From NCBI GenBank assembly GCA_014879735.1, contig JACSRN010000062.1, positions 1 through 64,000 on the forward strand: 64,000 bases of DNA. Reading direction: 5' to 3'. Below, piece by piece: positions 9,962 to 20,116 of this stretch. Source of the stretch: Paracoccaceae bacterium (lineage in GTDB: Bacteria > Pseudomonadota > Alphaproteobacteria > Rhodobacterales > Rhodobacteraceae). Every line of letters starts with the position of its first letter. Positions within the stretch are counted from its first letter, which is position 1. Both the position numbers and the translations under genes were made by a program. A model generated the notes under the pieces. It worked only from the letters and a program-made list of their open reading frames with translations, did not search any database and had not been told where the DNA came from.

Positions 9962-11749
9962 ATGAACATGATGACCGATATCCCGATTTCGCGCTTGCGG
10001 GCGTTTCTGGCGGCGCAATCTCTCGACGGCATGATCGTGCCCCGCGCCGATGTGTACCAATCCGAAGTTACCGCGCCGCATGATGATTGCCTGGCCTTCC
10101 TGACCGGCTTCACCGGCTCTGCCGGGATGGCGCTGGTACTGCCGCAAGAGGCGCTGCTCTTCGTCGATGGCCGGTATAAGGTGCAGGCCCGCCAGCAGGT
10201 GGACGCCGCGCTGTTTGCGCTGCACCATCTGCATGACGAGCCGCCCGAGATGTGGTTGCGGGCCAATGGTCGATCCGGCTGGCGCATCGGCGCAGATCCG
10301 TTGCGGCTGACGCTGGCGCAATACGACCGGCTGTCGGCGGCCTGCAGCTTGGTGGGCGCCGAATTGGTGCCGCTGCAAAGCGACCCCTTCGATATCATAT
10401 GGCCCGACCGGCCGCCGCCGCCGCTTGGTCCGGTGCGCGGCATGCCGGCCGCGAAAGCGGGTGCGACCTCGGCCGAAAAGCGCGACCGCATCGCCGCAAC
10501 GCTGCGCGGCGACGATGCCGATCTGCTGGTGGAAACCCAGCCCGACAATATCGCCTGGTTGCTGAACGTGCGCGGATCCGACGTACCGATGAACCCGGTC
10601 CCGCAATCCTTCCTGATCCTTCATGCCGATGGCCGCTGCGAATGGTTTGTCGACAGCCGCAAGCTGGGCAACCGCATCGGCGCGCTCGACCTTGGAGATG
10701 TCGTTCTGACCGGGCCGGAGAGTTTCGCAAGCCGCTTGGGCGAGGCGGTACAGGGCCGCAGGGTGCTGGCCGACCCGGATTTTGCCCCCGCCGCGCTGCG
10801 GGCCTGGGTCGACAGGGGCGGCGGCACGCTGGTGCCGGCGAGTGATCCGATCACCCTTGCCAAGGCCATCAAGACCCCGGCCGAGCTTGCCGGTTTCCGC
10901 GAGGCGCATCTGGCCGATGGCGTGGCGCTGACCAGTTTTCTGGCCTGGCTGACGGCCGAGGTGCCGCGCCGCGAAGCCGCAGGGCACCCGGTGACGGAAC
11001 TGGAGGCCGAGGCCCGCCTGCATGCCTTTCGCGCGGCGCAACCGGGCTTTCTGGAAGACAGTTTCCGCACCATCTCGGCGGCCGGCGCCAATGCGGCGAT
11101 GTGCCACTACGCCGCCACCACCGCCTCCGATGCGGTCATCGTCACCGGCCGGCCCTACCTGGTGGATTCGGGCGGGCAATATGCGACGGGCACCACCGAC
11201 GTGACCCGGACGGTCATGTTCGGTGTCCCCGACCGGCAGATGAAAGATGCCTGCACCGCCGTGTTGAAGGGGTTTCTGTCGCTGCTGACGGCCCGTTTCC
11301 CGGTCGATACCAAGGGGCATCAGCTGGATGCCTTTGCCCGTCGTGCCCTGTGGGACATCGGGCTGGACTATGATCATGGCACCGGCCACGGCGTCGGCCA
11401 CAACCTGCTGATCCACGAATATCCGTTCCGTTTTGCCAAGACGGCCAATCCGTTCGGGTTGCGGCCCGGCGCAATCATGACCATCGAGCCGGGGTTCTAT
11501 GCCGAGGGCGCGTTCGGCATCCGGATCGAGAACCAGGTTGAGGTGGTGGCCGACCCGGAAGCGCCTGGCTTCTGTCGCTTCGTCTCGCTGACGTTGGCGC
11601 CCATCGATCTGACCATGGTCCACCGCGACGCCTTGACCGCCGCCGAGACGGCCAAGCTTGACGCCTATCACGCCGAGGTCCGGCGCAAGCTGGCACCGCT
11701 GGTCGATGACGCGACCAGGGACTATCTGGCGCGCGTCTGCCCGGGCTGA
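9962..11749 (+). CDS. pepP: Xaa-Pro aminopeptidase (M24B)
   Basis: FLTGFTGSAGMALV N-domain; pita-bread motifs YLVDSGGQYATGTTDVTRT, HGTGHGVGHNLLIHE, MTIEPGFY. Confidence 0.88.
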   Translation: MNMMTDIPISRLRAFLAAQSLDGMIVPRADVYQSEVTAPHDDCLAFLTGFTGSAGMALVLPQEALLFVDGRYKVQARQQVDAALFALHHLHDEPPEMWLRANGRSGWRIGADPLRLTLAQYDRLSAACSLVGAELVPLQSDPFDIIWPDRPPPPLGPVRGMPAAKAGATSAEKRDRIAATLRGDDADLLVETQPDNIAWLLNVRGSDVPMNPVPQSFLILHADGRCEWFVDSRKLGNRIGALDLGDVVLTGPESFASRLGEAVQGRRVLADPDFAPAALRAWVDRGGGTLVPASDPITLAKAIKTPAELAGFREAHLADGVALTSFLAWLTAEVPRREAAGHPVTELEAEARLHAFRAAQPGFLEDSFRTISAAGANAAMCHYAATTASDAVIVTGRPYLVDSGGQYATGTTDVTRTVMFGVPDRQMKDACTAVLKGFLSLLTARFPVDTKGHQLDAFARRALWDIGLDYDHGTGHGVGHNLLIHEYPFRFAKTANPFGLRPGAIMTIEPGFYAEGAFGIRIENQVEVVADPEAPGFCRFVSLTLAPIDLTMVHRDALTAAETAKLDAYHAEVRRKLAPLVDDATRDYLARVCPG

Positions 11750-11930
11750 CGGTTCTGTCGGTCCGGACGCGACGATGCCGCGCCGCCGCCCGGCCCGGTT
11801 TATGGCCCTGACGGGTGGCCAATCCGCGGCGAGCGGTGCGGGGTGGGGGGTGCGGGCAGGGCGCCTCTTGCTTTCCGCGGCAACCATCTGCGGGTAGGCA
11901 AGACACGGGCTGGCCGCGATCACCCTGTCG

Positions 11931-13613
11931 CTAATCCGCCGGCCGGTCCAGCCAGCGGGGCAGGCGGCGTGGTGCCTGGCCGGTGATTGCCGCCGCCGCA
12001 CAGTCTTCAAGCGCACCGAAGCGGACGGCGCGGCCGGAAAGGCCGGGGCCGTAATGGGCGTATTTGCCGGAATTGGTCATCAGCGCGCGGGTGGCCGGCG
12101 GGAAGACGGGTTCCGAGATCGAACACCAGCAGAGGTCGGGCAGGACCTGCACGCCTGCCGCCTCCAGCCGGGCCAATGTGCCATCGCTGCGCGCCTGCGC
12201 GATGACGGCGCGGCCGGCGGTCAGGATGGTGGCGATGGCGACGCGCCGCCCCTTCAGCGCCGCCGCCAGCGCGCGGCATTCCGGCAGGCTGGCATGCGGG
12301 CTGCCGATGGCGACCAGATCCACCGCCTCCGGCCCGTCATTCAGGATCTGCCAGCCCGCCGCCATATCGGCGCGAGAGATGTTTGCGTGGTCGGCATCGG
12401 GGGCGATCGACCCGGCCTCGGGGGTCACACCCTGAACATGCAGCATCGGCGCGGCCGAGGTGGTGCCGAAGGCCGCGCAAAGCGCCTTCAGATCGTCGGC
12501 CGAAGGCCTCGCCCCGGCCAGTCCGCGCAGAAGCGGAATGCGGTCAGGCGCGGCCTGCCCGGCCAGCCAGCCGATCAGCGGCCAGAAGGCATCGTCGATA
12601 TTCTGTGGCAGATCAATGTCGATGATCCGCTGCGCCCGGCGGTTTTCATCCAGATAGACACCCGCCAGCGGCGCCCGGCCAGTGATGGCGATGCAGAGGT
12701 CAAGGAAATCCGGATGCTTGGCGGTGCGCGCGCCCAGGACCGAATTGGCATAGATCACCGCGTTGGATTCCGCCCAGGCGATGGCCTCGCCCTGAGCCGG
12801 CGCCGTATCCAGGAGATAGGGCGAGCAGGTAAAGCTCGGCTGGCACCCCATGGTCACATAGGCATCGGCCAGCCGCGCCGCCGGGCCGCCGAAATCGGGC
12901 GGCACGCCCTGGCGCTGCCAGTTGGCGCGGTCAACGGAGATGGCGTTCATCGTGGTCGGGATGCGGACCTTTGCCCCCATATCGGCCATGGTCTGCGCGA
13001 AGGTCAGGTTGGCCGGGCTGGCATAGATGCAGCCGTCGATATGGCCCTGCGTCACGTCGATCAGCCGCGAAGCCCCCTGCTGCGCCGCCATGGCACAGAT
13101 GATGCGCATGGCCTGTTGCGCGGCAGGCCCTTCGGCACCATCCAGCATCGCGCGGTCATTGGCTGTCAGGTCAAGCGTTGCCGTGGCGGGCGGGGCCAGC
13201 GGCAGGGTCAGGCCGCCGGCGATCAGGGCGGTATCCGTAACCTGCACCTGCGGCTCTGCCGCCAGTGCCGCGAAATCGGCAGGCGACAGCCGCAGGACCG
13301 GAAGGGGATGGCCGAACATCTCGGCCGCAATCAGCGCACCCAGAGTCACCACGTCTTCGGCTTCGGAAAACACCAGCGCGGCCGGCGCGCGGCCCGACAA
13401 GGCCATGTCCAGCAGCACGCCCGAGCCGGTGCAGGAGCCCCGGGTCGAGGGCATCAGCACCACCGCGCCGGTCAGGCAGCGCCCGTGCAGCGGGTGGTGG
13501 ACGTCGATCACGCAGCCCGTGGCCGGATCGATCCCGCCCCAGAAGCTGAGCGGTTCGGTCGTGGCGATGACCGGGCCATCGGCAGTGCCGGCAAGGATCG
13601 CGCGGGCGGTCAT
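11931..13613 (-). CDS. Aconitase X (fused DUF126 + DUF521), cis-3-hydroxy-L-proline dehydratase type
   Basis: N-terminal swivel domain ([34 protein letters not shown]) fused to AcnX catalytic domain. Confidence 0.82.
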   Translation of the reverse strand: MTARAILAGTADGPVIATTEPLSFWGGIDPATGCVIDVHHPLHGRCLTGAVVLMPSTRGSCTGSGVLLDMALSGRAPAALVFSEAEDVVTLGALIAAEMFGHPLPVLRLSPADFAALAAEPQVQVTDTALIAGGLTLPLAPPATATLDLTANDRAMLDGAEGPAAQQAMRIICAMAAQQGASRLIDVTQGHIDGCIYASPANLTFAQTMADMGAKVRIPTTMNAISVDRANWQRQGVPPDFGGPAARLADAYVTMGCQPSFTCSPYLLDTAPAQGEAIAWAESNAVIYANSVLGARTAKHPDFLDLCIAITGRAPLAGVYLDENRRAQRIIDIDLPQNIDDAFWPLIGWLAGQAAPDRIPLLRGLAGARPSADDLKALCAAFGTTSAAPMLHVQGVTPEAGSIAPDADHANISRADMAAGWQILNDGPEAVDLVAIGSPHASLPECRALAAALKGRRVAIATILTAGRAVIAQARSDGTLARLEAAGVQVLPDLCWCSISEPVFPPATRALMTNSGKYAHYGPGLSGRAVRFGALEDCAAAAITGQAPRRLPRWLDRPAD

Positions 13614-14611
13614 TTCACCACAAAGCCATGGGCATAGGGGTCGCGGTCGTCGATGAAGATGGTGTTGATGCCGGTCTGCCGCGCCCAGCCGCCGACCGAG
13701 GGGATGATGGCGGGGATGTTGCCGGCCGAGGCCGCCGCCTCGACCCTGCCCTTGAAGATCGAGCCGATGATCGATTCATGCCAGAATTCATCGCCCACTT
13801 TCAGCCGCCCCTTGGCCACCAGTTGCGCCATGCGCGCCGACGTGCCGGTGCCGCAGGGTGAACGGTCAATCGCCTTGTCACCGTAGAACACCGCGTTGCG
13901 GGCATGGGCGCCCGGTTGCGTCGGCTGGCCGGTCCAGAGGATATGGCTGAGGCCATTGATGGCCGGGTGCTCGGGGTGGATGAACTGGTATTTCTCGTTC
14001 AGTGCCCGGCGCAGTTTCGGGGAAAAGCCGATCAACTCTCCGGCCGTGAAATCGGCCATGTCGCGGAAATTCTTCTGCGGCTCGACGATGGCGTAGAAAT
14101 TGCCACCGTAAGCGACGTCTACCACGATCTCGCCCAGGCCCTCGACATGCGCACTTAACCCCTCGGCATGCAGATAGGCGGGCACGTTGGTCAGCCGCAC
14201 TTCCTCGACAAAGCGGCCTTGCTGCACATAGCTGATATCCACCTTGCCGGCGGGGGCGTCGATCGACAGGCGGCCCGGTTCGCGCGGGGTGATCAGGCCG
14301 TTCTCCAGCCCCATGGTGATGGTGCCGATCGTGCCATGGCCGCACATCGGCAGGCAGCCCGAGGTTTCGATGAACAGCACGCCCACCTCGCAATCGGGGC
14401 GCGTGGGCGGGTAGAGGATGCTGCCTGACATCATGTCATGGCCGCGCGGCTCGAACATCAGCCCGGTGCGGATCCAGTCGAATTCGCGCAGGAAATGCGC
14501 GCGGCGTTCCAGCATGGTGGCGCCCTCCAGCCGTGGGCCGCCGCCGGAAACGAGGCGGACCGGGTTGCCGCAGGTGTGCCCGTCAAGGCAAGAGAAGGTG
14601 TGGACGGCCAT
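13610..14611 (-). CDS. 4-hydroxyproline 2-epimerase (LhpA/HyPRE-type proline racemase family, Cys/Cys)
   Basis: [46 protein letters not shown]. Confidence 0.88.
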   Translation of the reverse strand: MAVHTFSCLDGHTCGNPVRLVSGGGPRLEGATMLERRAHFLREFDWIRTGLMFEPRGHDMMSGSILYPPTRPDCEVGVLFIETSGCLPMCGHGTIGTITMGLENGLITPREPGRLSIDAPAGKVDISYVQQGRFVEEVRLTNVPAYLHAEGLSAHVEGLGEIVVDVAYGGNFYAIVEPQKNFRDMADFTAGELIGFSPKLRRALNEKYQFIHPEHPAINGLSHILWTGQPTQPGAHARNAVFYGDKAIDRSPCGTGTSARMAQLVAKGRLKVGDEFWHESIIGSIFKGRVEAAASAGNIPAIIPSVGGWARQTGINTIFIDDRDPYAHGFVVK

Positions 14612-14615
14612 GACG

Positions 14616-15854
14616 CTAGAATCTCTGCGGGCTGAAGGGCGCAAGATCGAGAACAGGTGGGGCGCCGGTCAACAGATCGGCGATCAACCGGGCGGTGCCC
14701 GCCGATTGGGTCAGGCCAAGGTGGCCGTGGCCGAAGGCATAGGCGACGCGCGGCGTGGCACGAGCCTGGCCGATCACCGGCAGGCTGTCGGGCAGCGAGG
14801 GGCGGAAACCCATCCATTGTACGCCGCCCTGCGGGTTCAGGCCGGGCAGGAAGGACTGTGCCTTCCTCAGCATCGCCTCTGACCGCTTGAAATTCGGCGG
14901 CAGCTTCAGCCCGCCCAGTTCAACTGCCCCGCCGACCCGGATGCCGGTGGACAGGCGCACCACGACAAAGCCATGTCCACCGAACGTTACCTGGGTGCGC
15001 AGATCGAAGGCGGTTTCGGGCAGCGTCGTGTTATAGCCGCGCTCGGTTTCCAGCGGCACCCGGTCGCCCAGCCCGGCGGCCAGCGGTTTCGAGAAGGCGC
15101 CGGCGGCGACCACGACCTGCGTGCCACGCAGCGGCTGTCCCTTGGTGACGATCTCGACGCCTTTGTCATCGGGCAGCAGGGCCGTGACTTCGGCCCGCTC
15201 GATCCCACCGCCATTGGCGCGGAAACGGTCTGCCAGCGCCAACGTGTACAATTCGGGATCGGCGATGGAATACCAGCCGGGGGTAAAGGTGCCATGGGTA
15301 AAGCGCGGGGCAAGGCCGGGTTGCAACGCGGCCATCTCGGCGGCATTCATATGGGTGAAGGCGATGCCGTGGTCTGCCCGTGCCTGCCAGCCGGGCAGCG
15401 AGGCGCGAAACTCACCTTCGCCCTCGTAGACCTGCAGGTTGCCGTCCTTGCGCAGCATGGCCGCCGTGCCGGTGGCGGCCAGAAACGGCTCAAGCTCTGC
15501 CCGGGACAGATCCATCAGCGCGGTCTGCGCCAGCGTTGACGCCGCGACATTGGCCGGCAGACAGGCGCGGGAAAAGCGCAACATCCACGGCGCGATCTGC
15601 AGGGCATAGGCGGGCGGGATCGACAGCGGTCCCAGCGGATCCATCAGCCATTTCGGCGCCTTGCGCAGGATGCCGGGCGAAGCGAGCGGCAGGATGTCCG
15701 TGAAGGCAAAGGCGCCGGCATTGCCGGCCGATGCGCCGGCCGCAGGCCTGTCGCGATCCACGACCACAACGGCCAAGCCCCGCGCCTGCAGCGCCAGCGC
15801 GACGGAAAGACCCACCACGCCCGCGCCGATCACCACGACGTCAGTCTGCATCAT
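14616..15854 (-). CDS. FAD-dependent D-amino acid dehydrogenase-like (candidate D-hydroxyproline dehydrogenase)
   Basis: VVVIGAGVVGLSVALALQARGLAVVVVDRD; DadA-like C-terminus GFRPSLPDSLPVIGQ...YAFGHGHLGLTQSAGTARL. Confidence 0.82.
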   Translation of the reverse strand: MMQTDVVVIGAGVVGLSVALALQARGLAVVVVDRDRPAAGASAGNAGAFAFTDILPLASPGILRKAPKWLMDPLGPLSIPPAYALQIAPWMLRFSRACLPANVAASTLAQTALMDLSRAELEPFLAATGTAAMLRKDGNLQVYEGEGEFRASLPGWQARADHGIAFTHMNAAEMAALQPGLAPRFTHGTFTPGWYSIADPELYTLALADRFRANGGGIERAEVTALLPDDKGVEIVTKGQPLRGTQVVVAAGAFSKPLAAGLGDRVPLETERGYNTTLPETAFDLRTQVTFGGHGFVVVRLSTGIRVGGAVELGGLKLPPNFKRSEAMLRKAQSFLPGLNPQGGVQWMGFRPSLPDSLPVIGQARATPRVAYAFGHGHLGLTQSAGTARLIADLLTGAPPVLDLAPFSPQRF

Positions 15855-15858
15855 GCCC

Positions 15859-16581
15859 TCAATGCGTCGCGGCGAGGAAAGTTTTCAGCGACTCGGTCTG
15901 CGGTGCGTCGAACAGCTGCGCCGGCGGGGCGATTTCCGCCATCACCCCCTTGTCGAAGAAGGCCACGCGGTCCGACACCTCGCGCGCGAATTTCATCTCG
16001 TGCGTGACGCAGATCATCGTCATGCCTTCGCTGGCCAGCAGGCGCAGGGTATCCAGCACCTCGCCCACAAGCTGCGGGTCAAGGGCGGATGTCACCTCGT
16101 CGAACAGCATGTAATCGGGCGACATCGCCAGCGCGCGGGCAATCGCCATGCGCTGCTGCTGGCCGCCCGACAATCGGCTGGGGTAGACATCCAGCTTGTC
16201 GCCCAGGCCCACATGCGACAGCTGCTTCACCGCCATCTCGCGCGCCTGTTCCTTCGACTGGCCCAGCACCTTGCGCGGGGCAAGGGTGACGTTTTCCAGC
16301 ACGGTCAGATGCGGGAAGGCGTTGAACTGCTGGAACACGATGCCCAGCTTCTGCCGAAGCTTGTTCAGATCGGTCGATTTGGCATGCACATCGGTGCCAT
16401 CCACCAGTATCCGCCCGCTGTCGATCTTCTCCAGCCCGTTGATGCAGGTCAGAAGCGTCGATTTCCCCGAGCCGGAGCCGCCGATCACGGTCAGCACCTC
16501 GCCATTCGGGACAGTCAGGTTGATGCCTTTCAGAACCTGCAGCGCACCAAAGGACTTGTAGACGTTCTCGATCTCAATCAT
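15859..16581 (-). CDS. Polar amino acid ABC transporter ATP-binding protein
   Basis: MIEIENVYKSFG; GGSGSGKSTLL; LSGGQQQRMAIARAL. Confidence 0.92.
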   Translation of the reverse strand: MIEIENVYKSFGALQVLKGINLTVPNGEVLTVIGGSGSGKSTLLTCINGLEKIDSGRILVDGTDVHAKSTDLNKLRQKLGIVFQQFNAFPHLTVLENVTLAPRKVLGQSKEQAREMAVKQLSHVGLGDKLDVYPSRLSGGQQQRMAIARALAMSPDYMLFDEVTSALDPQLVGEVLDTLRLLASEGMTMICVTHEMKFAREVSDRVAFFDKGVMAEIAPPAQLFDAPQTESLKTFLAATH

Positions 16582-17227
16582 TGGACCACCGCTTTTCGAG
16601 ATACCCGCCAAACCGGGCAAGGGGGAAGCTGATCACGAAGTAGAACAGCCCACAGATGAGCAGAAGGAACAGCGGTTCCTGCAGGCGGGTGATCAGGATT
16701 TGCGTCGATTTCATCAACTCTACCACCTGCACCACATAGACCAGCGCCGAATCCTTCATCACGCCGAGCGCCAGCCCGATCCAGGACGGAAGTGCGACGC
16801 GGGTGGCCAGCGGCATCACGATATAGCGCATGTCCTGGGCCCAGGTCATGCCCAGTGACCGCGCGGCGCGGCGGGTGTTCAGCGGTACCGCGTCGATGCC
16901 GCCACGCACGATCTCGGCGCAATAGGCGGCCGTGTACAGCGTCAGCACCATGCAGGCGACGGTGAAGCCCGACATCTGCAGCCGCAGCACGGTGCCAAGG
17001 AAGGCATTGGCCAGCACCAGCTGGATGAGCAGCGGAATCGAACGCGAGACATCAAGCACGAATGTGACCGGCGCGGCCCAGATCGCGCCGAGCTGATAGC
17101 GGAAGACACCGAAGACGATGCCAAGCACGGTACCGAAGACCACCGAAACCGCGGTGACGAGGATGGTCATCCCCGCGCCCTTGGTCAGGAACCACAGGTC
17201 GGCGGCGCTGAGGGCAGTGTCAAACAT
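16574..17227 (-). CDS. Polar amino acid ABC transporter permease (HisM/GlnP family)
   Basis: AAYCAEIVRGGIDAVPLNTRRAARSLGM EAA-like loop; TM pattern. Confidence 0.88.
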   Translation of the reverse strand: MFDTALSAADLWFLTKGAGMTILVTAVSVVFGTVLGIVFGVFRYQLGAIWAAPVTFVLDVSRSIPLLIQLVLANAFLGTVLRLQMSGFTVACMVLTLYTAAYCAEIVRGGIDAVPLNTRRAARSLGMTWAQDMRYIVMPLATRVALPSWIGLALGVMKDSALVYVVQVVELMKSTQILITRLQEPLFLLLICGLFYFVISFPLARFGGYLEKRWSND

Positions 17228-17239
17228 GGCAGCGCCCCC

Positions 17240-17908
17240 TCAATACCGGAACAGGCGCGCGGCGACGAGCCGTGCACCCAGTTGGATGATCTTGGTGATC
17301 AGATAGAAGATCACCCCCGCGATGGCGAACAGTTCGAACGTGCGGAAGGTCAGCGCGTTCAGATCCTGCGTGACGCCATAGAGATCGATGTTCAGGCCGA
17401 CGGTGACGCCAAGCGAGGTCATCAGGATGGCCCAGACCATCTGGTTCGTCATCGGCAGGAAGGCGATGCGCAGCATCTGCGGCATGACGATATAGCCGAA
17501 GGCCTCCAGCGGCGTCATGCCCAGCGACCGGCCGGCGCGGGTTTGCGTCTCTGGAATGGCCTTCAGCGCGCCGCGGAAGTTTTCCGCCAGATAGCCCGCG
17601 TTGTTAAAGGTGATTCCAATCAGCAGCGACGTGAAGGGGCTGAAATGAATGCCAAAACTGGCAACCCCGAAATGCGCCATATAGATCTGGAAAAGCGCCG
17701 GCGTATTGCGCGCGACCTCGACCCAGGTCACGGCAAAGCCGTTCAGCACCCGGTTGCCTGACAGGCGGAACAGTGTCAGCAGCACGGCAAGCGCGATGCC
17801 GATCGCCATCGACAGCAGCGCGATCTCCATCGTGACCAGCGCACCGTCAAGCATCTGCGGCAGCTTTGACAGCGCCTGCTTCCATTGAAACGTATAGCCG
17901 AACATCAC
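17240..17908 (-). CDS. Polar amino acid ABC transporter permease (HisM/GlnP family)
   Basis: NAGYLAENFRGALKAIPETQTRAGRSLGM loop; TM pattern. Confidence 0.88.
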   Translation of the reverse strand: MMFGYTFQWKQALSKLPQMLDGALVTMEIALLSMAIGIALAVLLTLFRLSGNRVLNGFAVTWVEVARNTPALFQIYMAHFGVASFGIHFSPFTSLLIGITFNNAGYLAENFRGALKAIPETQTRAGRSLGMTPLEAFGYIVMPQMLRIAFLPMTNQMVWAILMTSLGVTVGLNIDLYGVTQDLNALTFRTFELFAIAGVIFYLITKIIQLGARLVAARLFRY

Positions 17909-17930
17909 CGCCTCCCGTCGGAGATGAAAT

Positions 17931-17956
17931 GCGGCGCGAGGGGACCCCCGCGCCGC
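17931..17956. other. GC hairpin between SBP and permease genes
   Basis: GCGGCGC-ga-GGGG-ac-CCCC-GCGCCGC. Confidence 0.7.
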
Positions 17957-17964
17957 GACGGATC

Positions 17965-18774
17965 TTAGCGGTCGACGCCGGGAACGCTGAGGTTCGCCGG
18001 CTCACCATCGCCGACCCACTTCTTGTAGAGTTCGGCATAGCGGCCGGTGCGGACTTGCTGGTTCACGAACAGGTCGAGATAGTTGATCAGCCCATATTCG
18101 TTGCGCATCGTGAACAGCGCCACATAGTCTGGCACCATCGGCGCCTTGTCGACGATCTTGATGCCCGGGAAATTGCCAGACTTCACATTGGCTTCGGCCA
18201 CTTCGACGGTGGAGACAGTGGCGTCAAGCTGGCCCTGGCTCAGCGCCAGGAAGACGTCGGCCTGGGTCTGGTAGGGGCGGAACTCGCCCTCGCCCCATGC
18301 CTTGACCTGACCCTCCAGCCAGATCGCCTCATAGGTGCCGGCGGTGGCACCGACGGTCTTGCCCTTCATGCCTTCCCAATCGGCCATCTCGACCTTGTCA
18401 TTGGCGACGACGGCGTTCTCGAAAGCATAGTAGGGGATCGAGAAGCCCACGGTCTTGGCGCGCTCCAGCGTATCGGAGGTGGAGGCGACGCCCACATCGA
18501 CGCGGCCAGACATCAGCGCCGGAATCCGCTCGGGGAAGGGGGTGTCCACAATCTCGGCGGTGACGCCAAGGGCCGCGGCCAGGTCGTTGCAATAATCCAC
18601 GTCAAAGCCGATCGGGTTGTTCGAGGCATCGCGCATGCCCATCGGCGGGAAATCCAGCGTTACGGCGCAGCGCAGCGTGCCCGAGGCGATGATGTCATCC
18701 AGCTTGTCGGCCTGTGCGGCGGTGGCCAGAACGACGGCGGCGGCAATCCCGCCCAGTGTCAGCCCAAGTTTCAT
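17965..18774 (-). CDS. Polar amino acid ABC transporter substrate-binding protein (SBP family 3)
   Basis: Signal peptide MKLGLTLGGIAAAVVLATAAQA; GFDVDYCNDLAAALG, SBP_bac_3 fold. Confidence 0.9.
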   Translation of the reverse strand: MKLGLTLGGIAAAVVLATAAQADKLDDIIASGTLRCAVTLDFPPMGMRDASNNPIGFDVDYCNDLAAALGVTAEIVDTPFPERIPALMSGRVDVGVASTSDTLERAKTVGFSIPYYAFENAVVANDKVEMADWEGMKGKTVGATAGTYEAIWLEGQVKAWGEGEFRPYQTQADVFLALSQGQLDATVSTVEVAEANVKSGNFPGIKIVDKAPMVPDYVALFTMRNEYGLINYLDLFVNQQVRTGRYAELYKKWVGDGEPANLSVPGVDR

Positions 18775-18823
18775 CTTTCTCTCCCATGTTGAACTTTGTT
18801 TCGGCGACTCGTAACGAACTCGT

Positions 18824-18839
18824 TATGCACATTGCATAC
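18824..18839. promoter_or_regulatory. Candidate GntR operator (TATGCAcatTGCATAC)
   Basis: Perfect 6-bp dyad TATGCA-cat-TGCATA upstream of the amino acid ABC operon; related to the site at 921-939. Confidence 0.5.
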
Positions 18840-19045
18840 TGTTTGTGTTTTTGGCGATAGCCCGTTTGTATGTGGCATGGATTTTCTTTTTGACGCCTTG
18901 GCATGAACGGGCGACGCTTGGGCGACTGTAGCCCCCTCCTGTCGGTTGGGGAACCCTTCTTTGGCGCGGCTTGTGCCCTGCGACATTCGGCCTGCGCCGC
19001 CAGTGACTGTATCGATGCGACAACCAACGACAAGGGCCCCGCACC

Positions 19046-20077
19046 ATGACCGAAGCCGTCAACCTTTCGATCCCGCAACTATTCGATGCGGTTGAAGCGA
19101 TCTTTCTGCGCTGTGGGCTGACCCCGCAGCAGGCGGGGGCCGTCGCGCGGGTCATTACCGCGGGCGAGCGCGATGGCTGCAAGTCGCATGGCGTCTACCG
19201 CATCGAGGGGTGCCTGCGGACGCTGAAGGCCGGCAAGGTGGTGCCCCAGGCGCGGCCCGAACTGGCCGATGACGGCAGCGCCGTGATCCGCGTCGATGCC
19301 GGGGGGGGCTTTTCGCCCGCCGCTTTCGAACTGGGCGCGCCGGTGCTGGCAGAGCGGGCGCGGGCGCAGGGCGTGGCGGCCCTGGTGATCAATTCCTGCG
19401 TGCATTTCTCGGCACTCTGGCCCGAGGTCGAGGTACTGACCGGCCAAGGCTGCGCCGCGATGGCAATGTGCCCCAGCTATGCCACGGTTGCCCCCGCGGG
19501 TGGCACGAAGGCGCTTTTGGGCACCAATCCCTTTGCCTTTGGCTGGCCGCGCCCGGGCCGGATGCCCTATGTCTTTGATTTTGCTACCAGCGTTGCCGCC
19601 CGCGGTGAGATCGAGCTGCACCGCCGCGCCGGCACGCCATTGCCCGAAGGCTGGGCCATCGATGCGCAGGGCCATCCCACCACCGACCCGGCGGCTGCGC
19701 TGGGCGGGGCGATGCTGCCCTTTGGCGGGCACAAGGGCTCGGCCATCTCGACCATGATCGAGTTGCTGGCGGGCGCGATGATCGGCGACATGACCAGCCC
19801 CGAGGCGCTGGCCTTCCTTGGTTCGGACAAGCTGTTGCCGCGCCATGGCGAATTGATCCTCGCCTTCAGTCCCGAACGCTTTGCCAGTGGCCTGGGCGAT
19901 CCTTTCGCCCGGGCTGAAACGCTGCTGGACGCCATCGCCGGCCAGGGTGCCCGCCTGCCCTCGTCACGCCGCTTTTCTGCCAGGACCCGGGCAGAGGCCG
20001 ACGGCATCGTGCTGACTGCGGACGAGATGGCGATGCTGGTCCGCCTGCGCGATCAGGGGCTGGATGCGGTGCAATAA
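19046..20077 (+). CDS. Ldh-family (malate/L-lactate dehydrogenase-like) oxidoreductase, candidate delta1-pyrroline-2-carboxylate reductase
   Basis: SHGVYRIEGCLRTLKAGK, GTNPFAFGWPRPG, PFGGHKGSAISTMIELLAGAM; context with hydroxyproline genes. Confidence 0.75.
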   Translation: MTEAVNLSIPQLFDAVEAIFLRCGLTPQQAGAVARVITAGERDGCKSHGVYRIEGCLRTLKAGKVVPQARPELADDGSAVIRVDAGGGFSPAAFELGAPVLAERARAQGVAALVINSCVHFSALWPEVEVLTGQGCAAMAMCPSYATVAPAGGTKALLGTNPFAFGWPRPGRMPYVFDFATSVAARGEIELHRRAGTPLPEGWAIDAQGHPTTDPAAALGGAMLPFGGHKGSAISTMIELLAGAMIGDMTSPEALAFLGSDKLLPRHGELILAFSPERFASGLGDPFARAETLLDAIAGQGARLPSSRRFSARTRAEADGIVLTADEMAMLVRLRDQGLDAVQ

Positions 20078-20116
20078 CCGGCGGCGCTACCGGCCCGGTG
20101 GCCAGCGTGGCGCCGG

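Noticed and set aside
12054-13637. 527-aa plus-strand ORF opposite aconitase X
   Set aside because: Shadow frame; translation is R/G/Q/H rich and the opposite strand encodes a clear AcnX protein.
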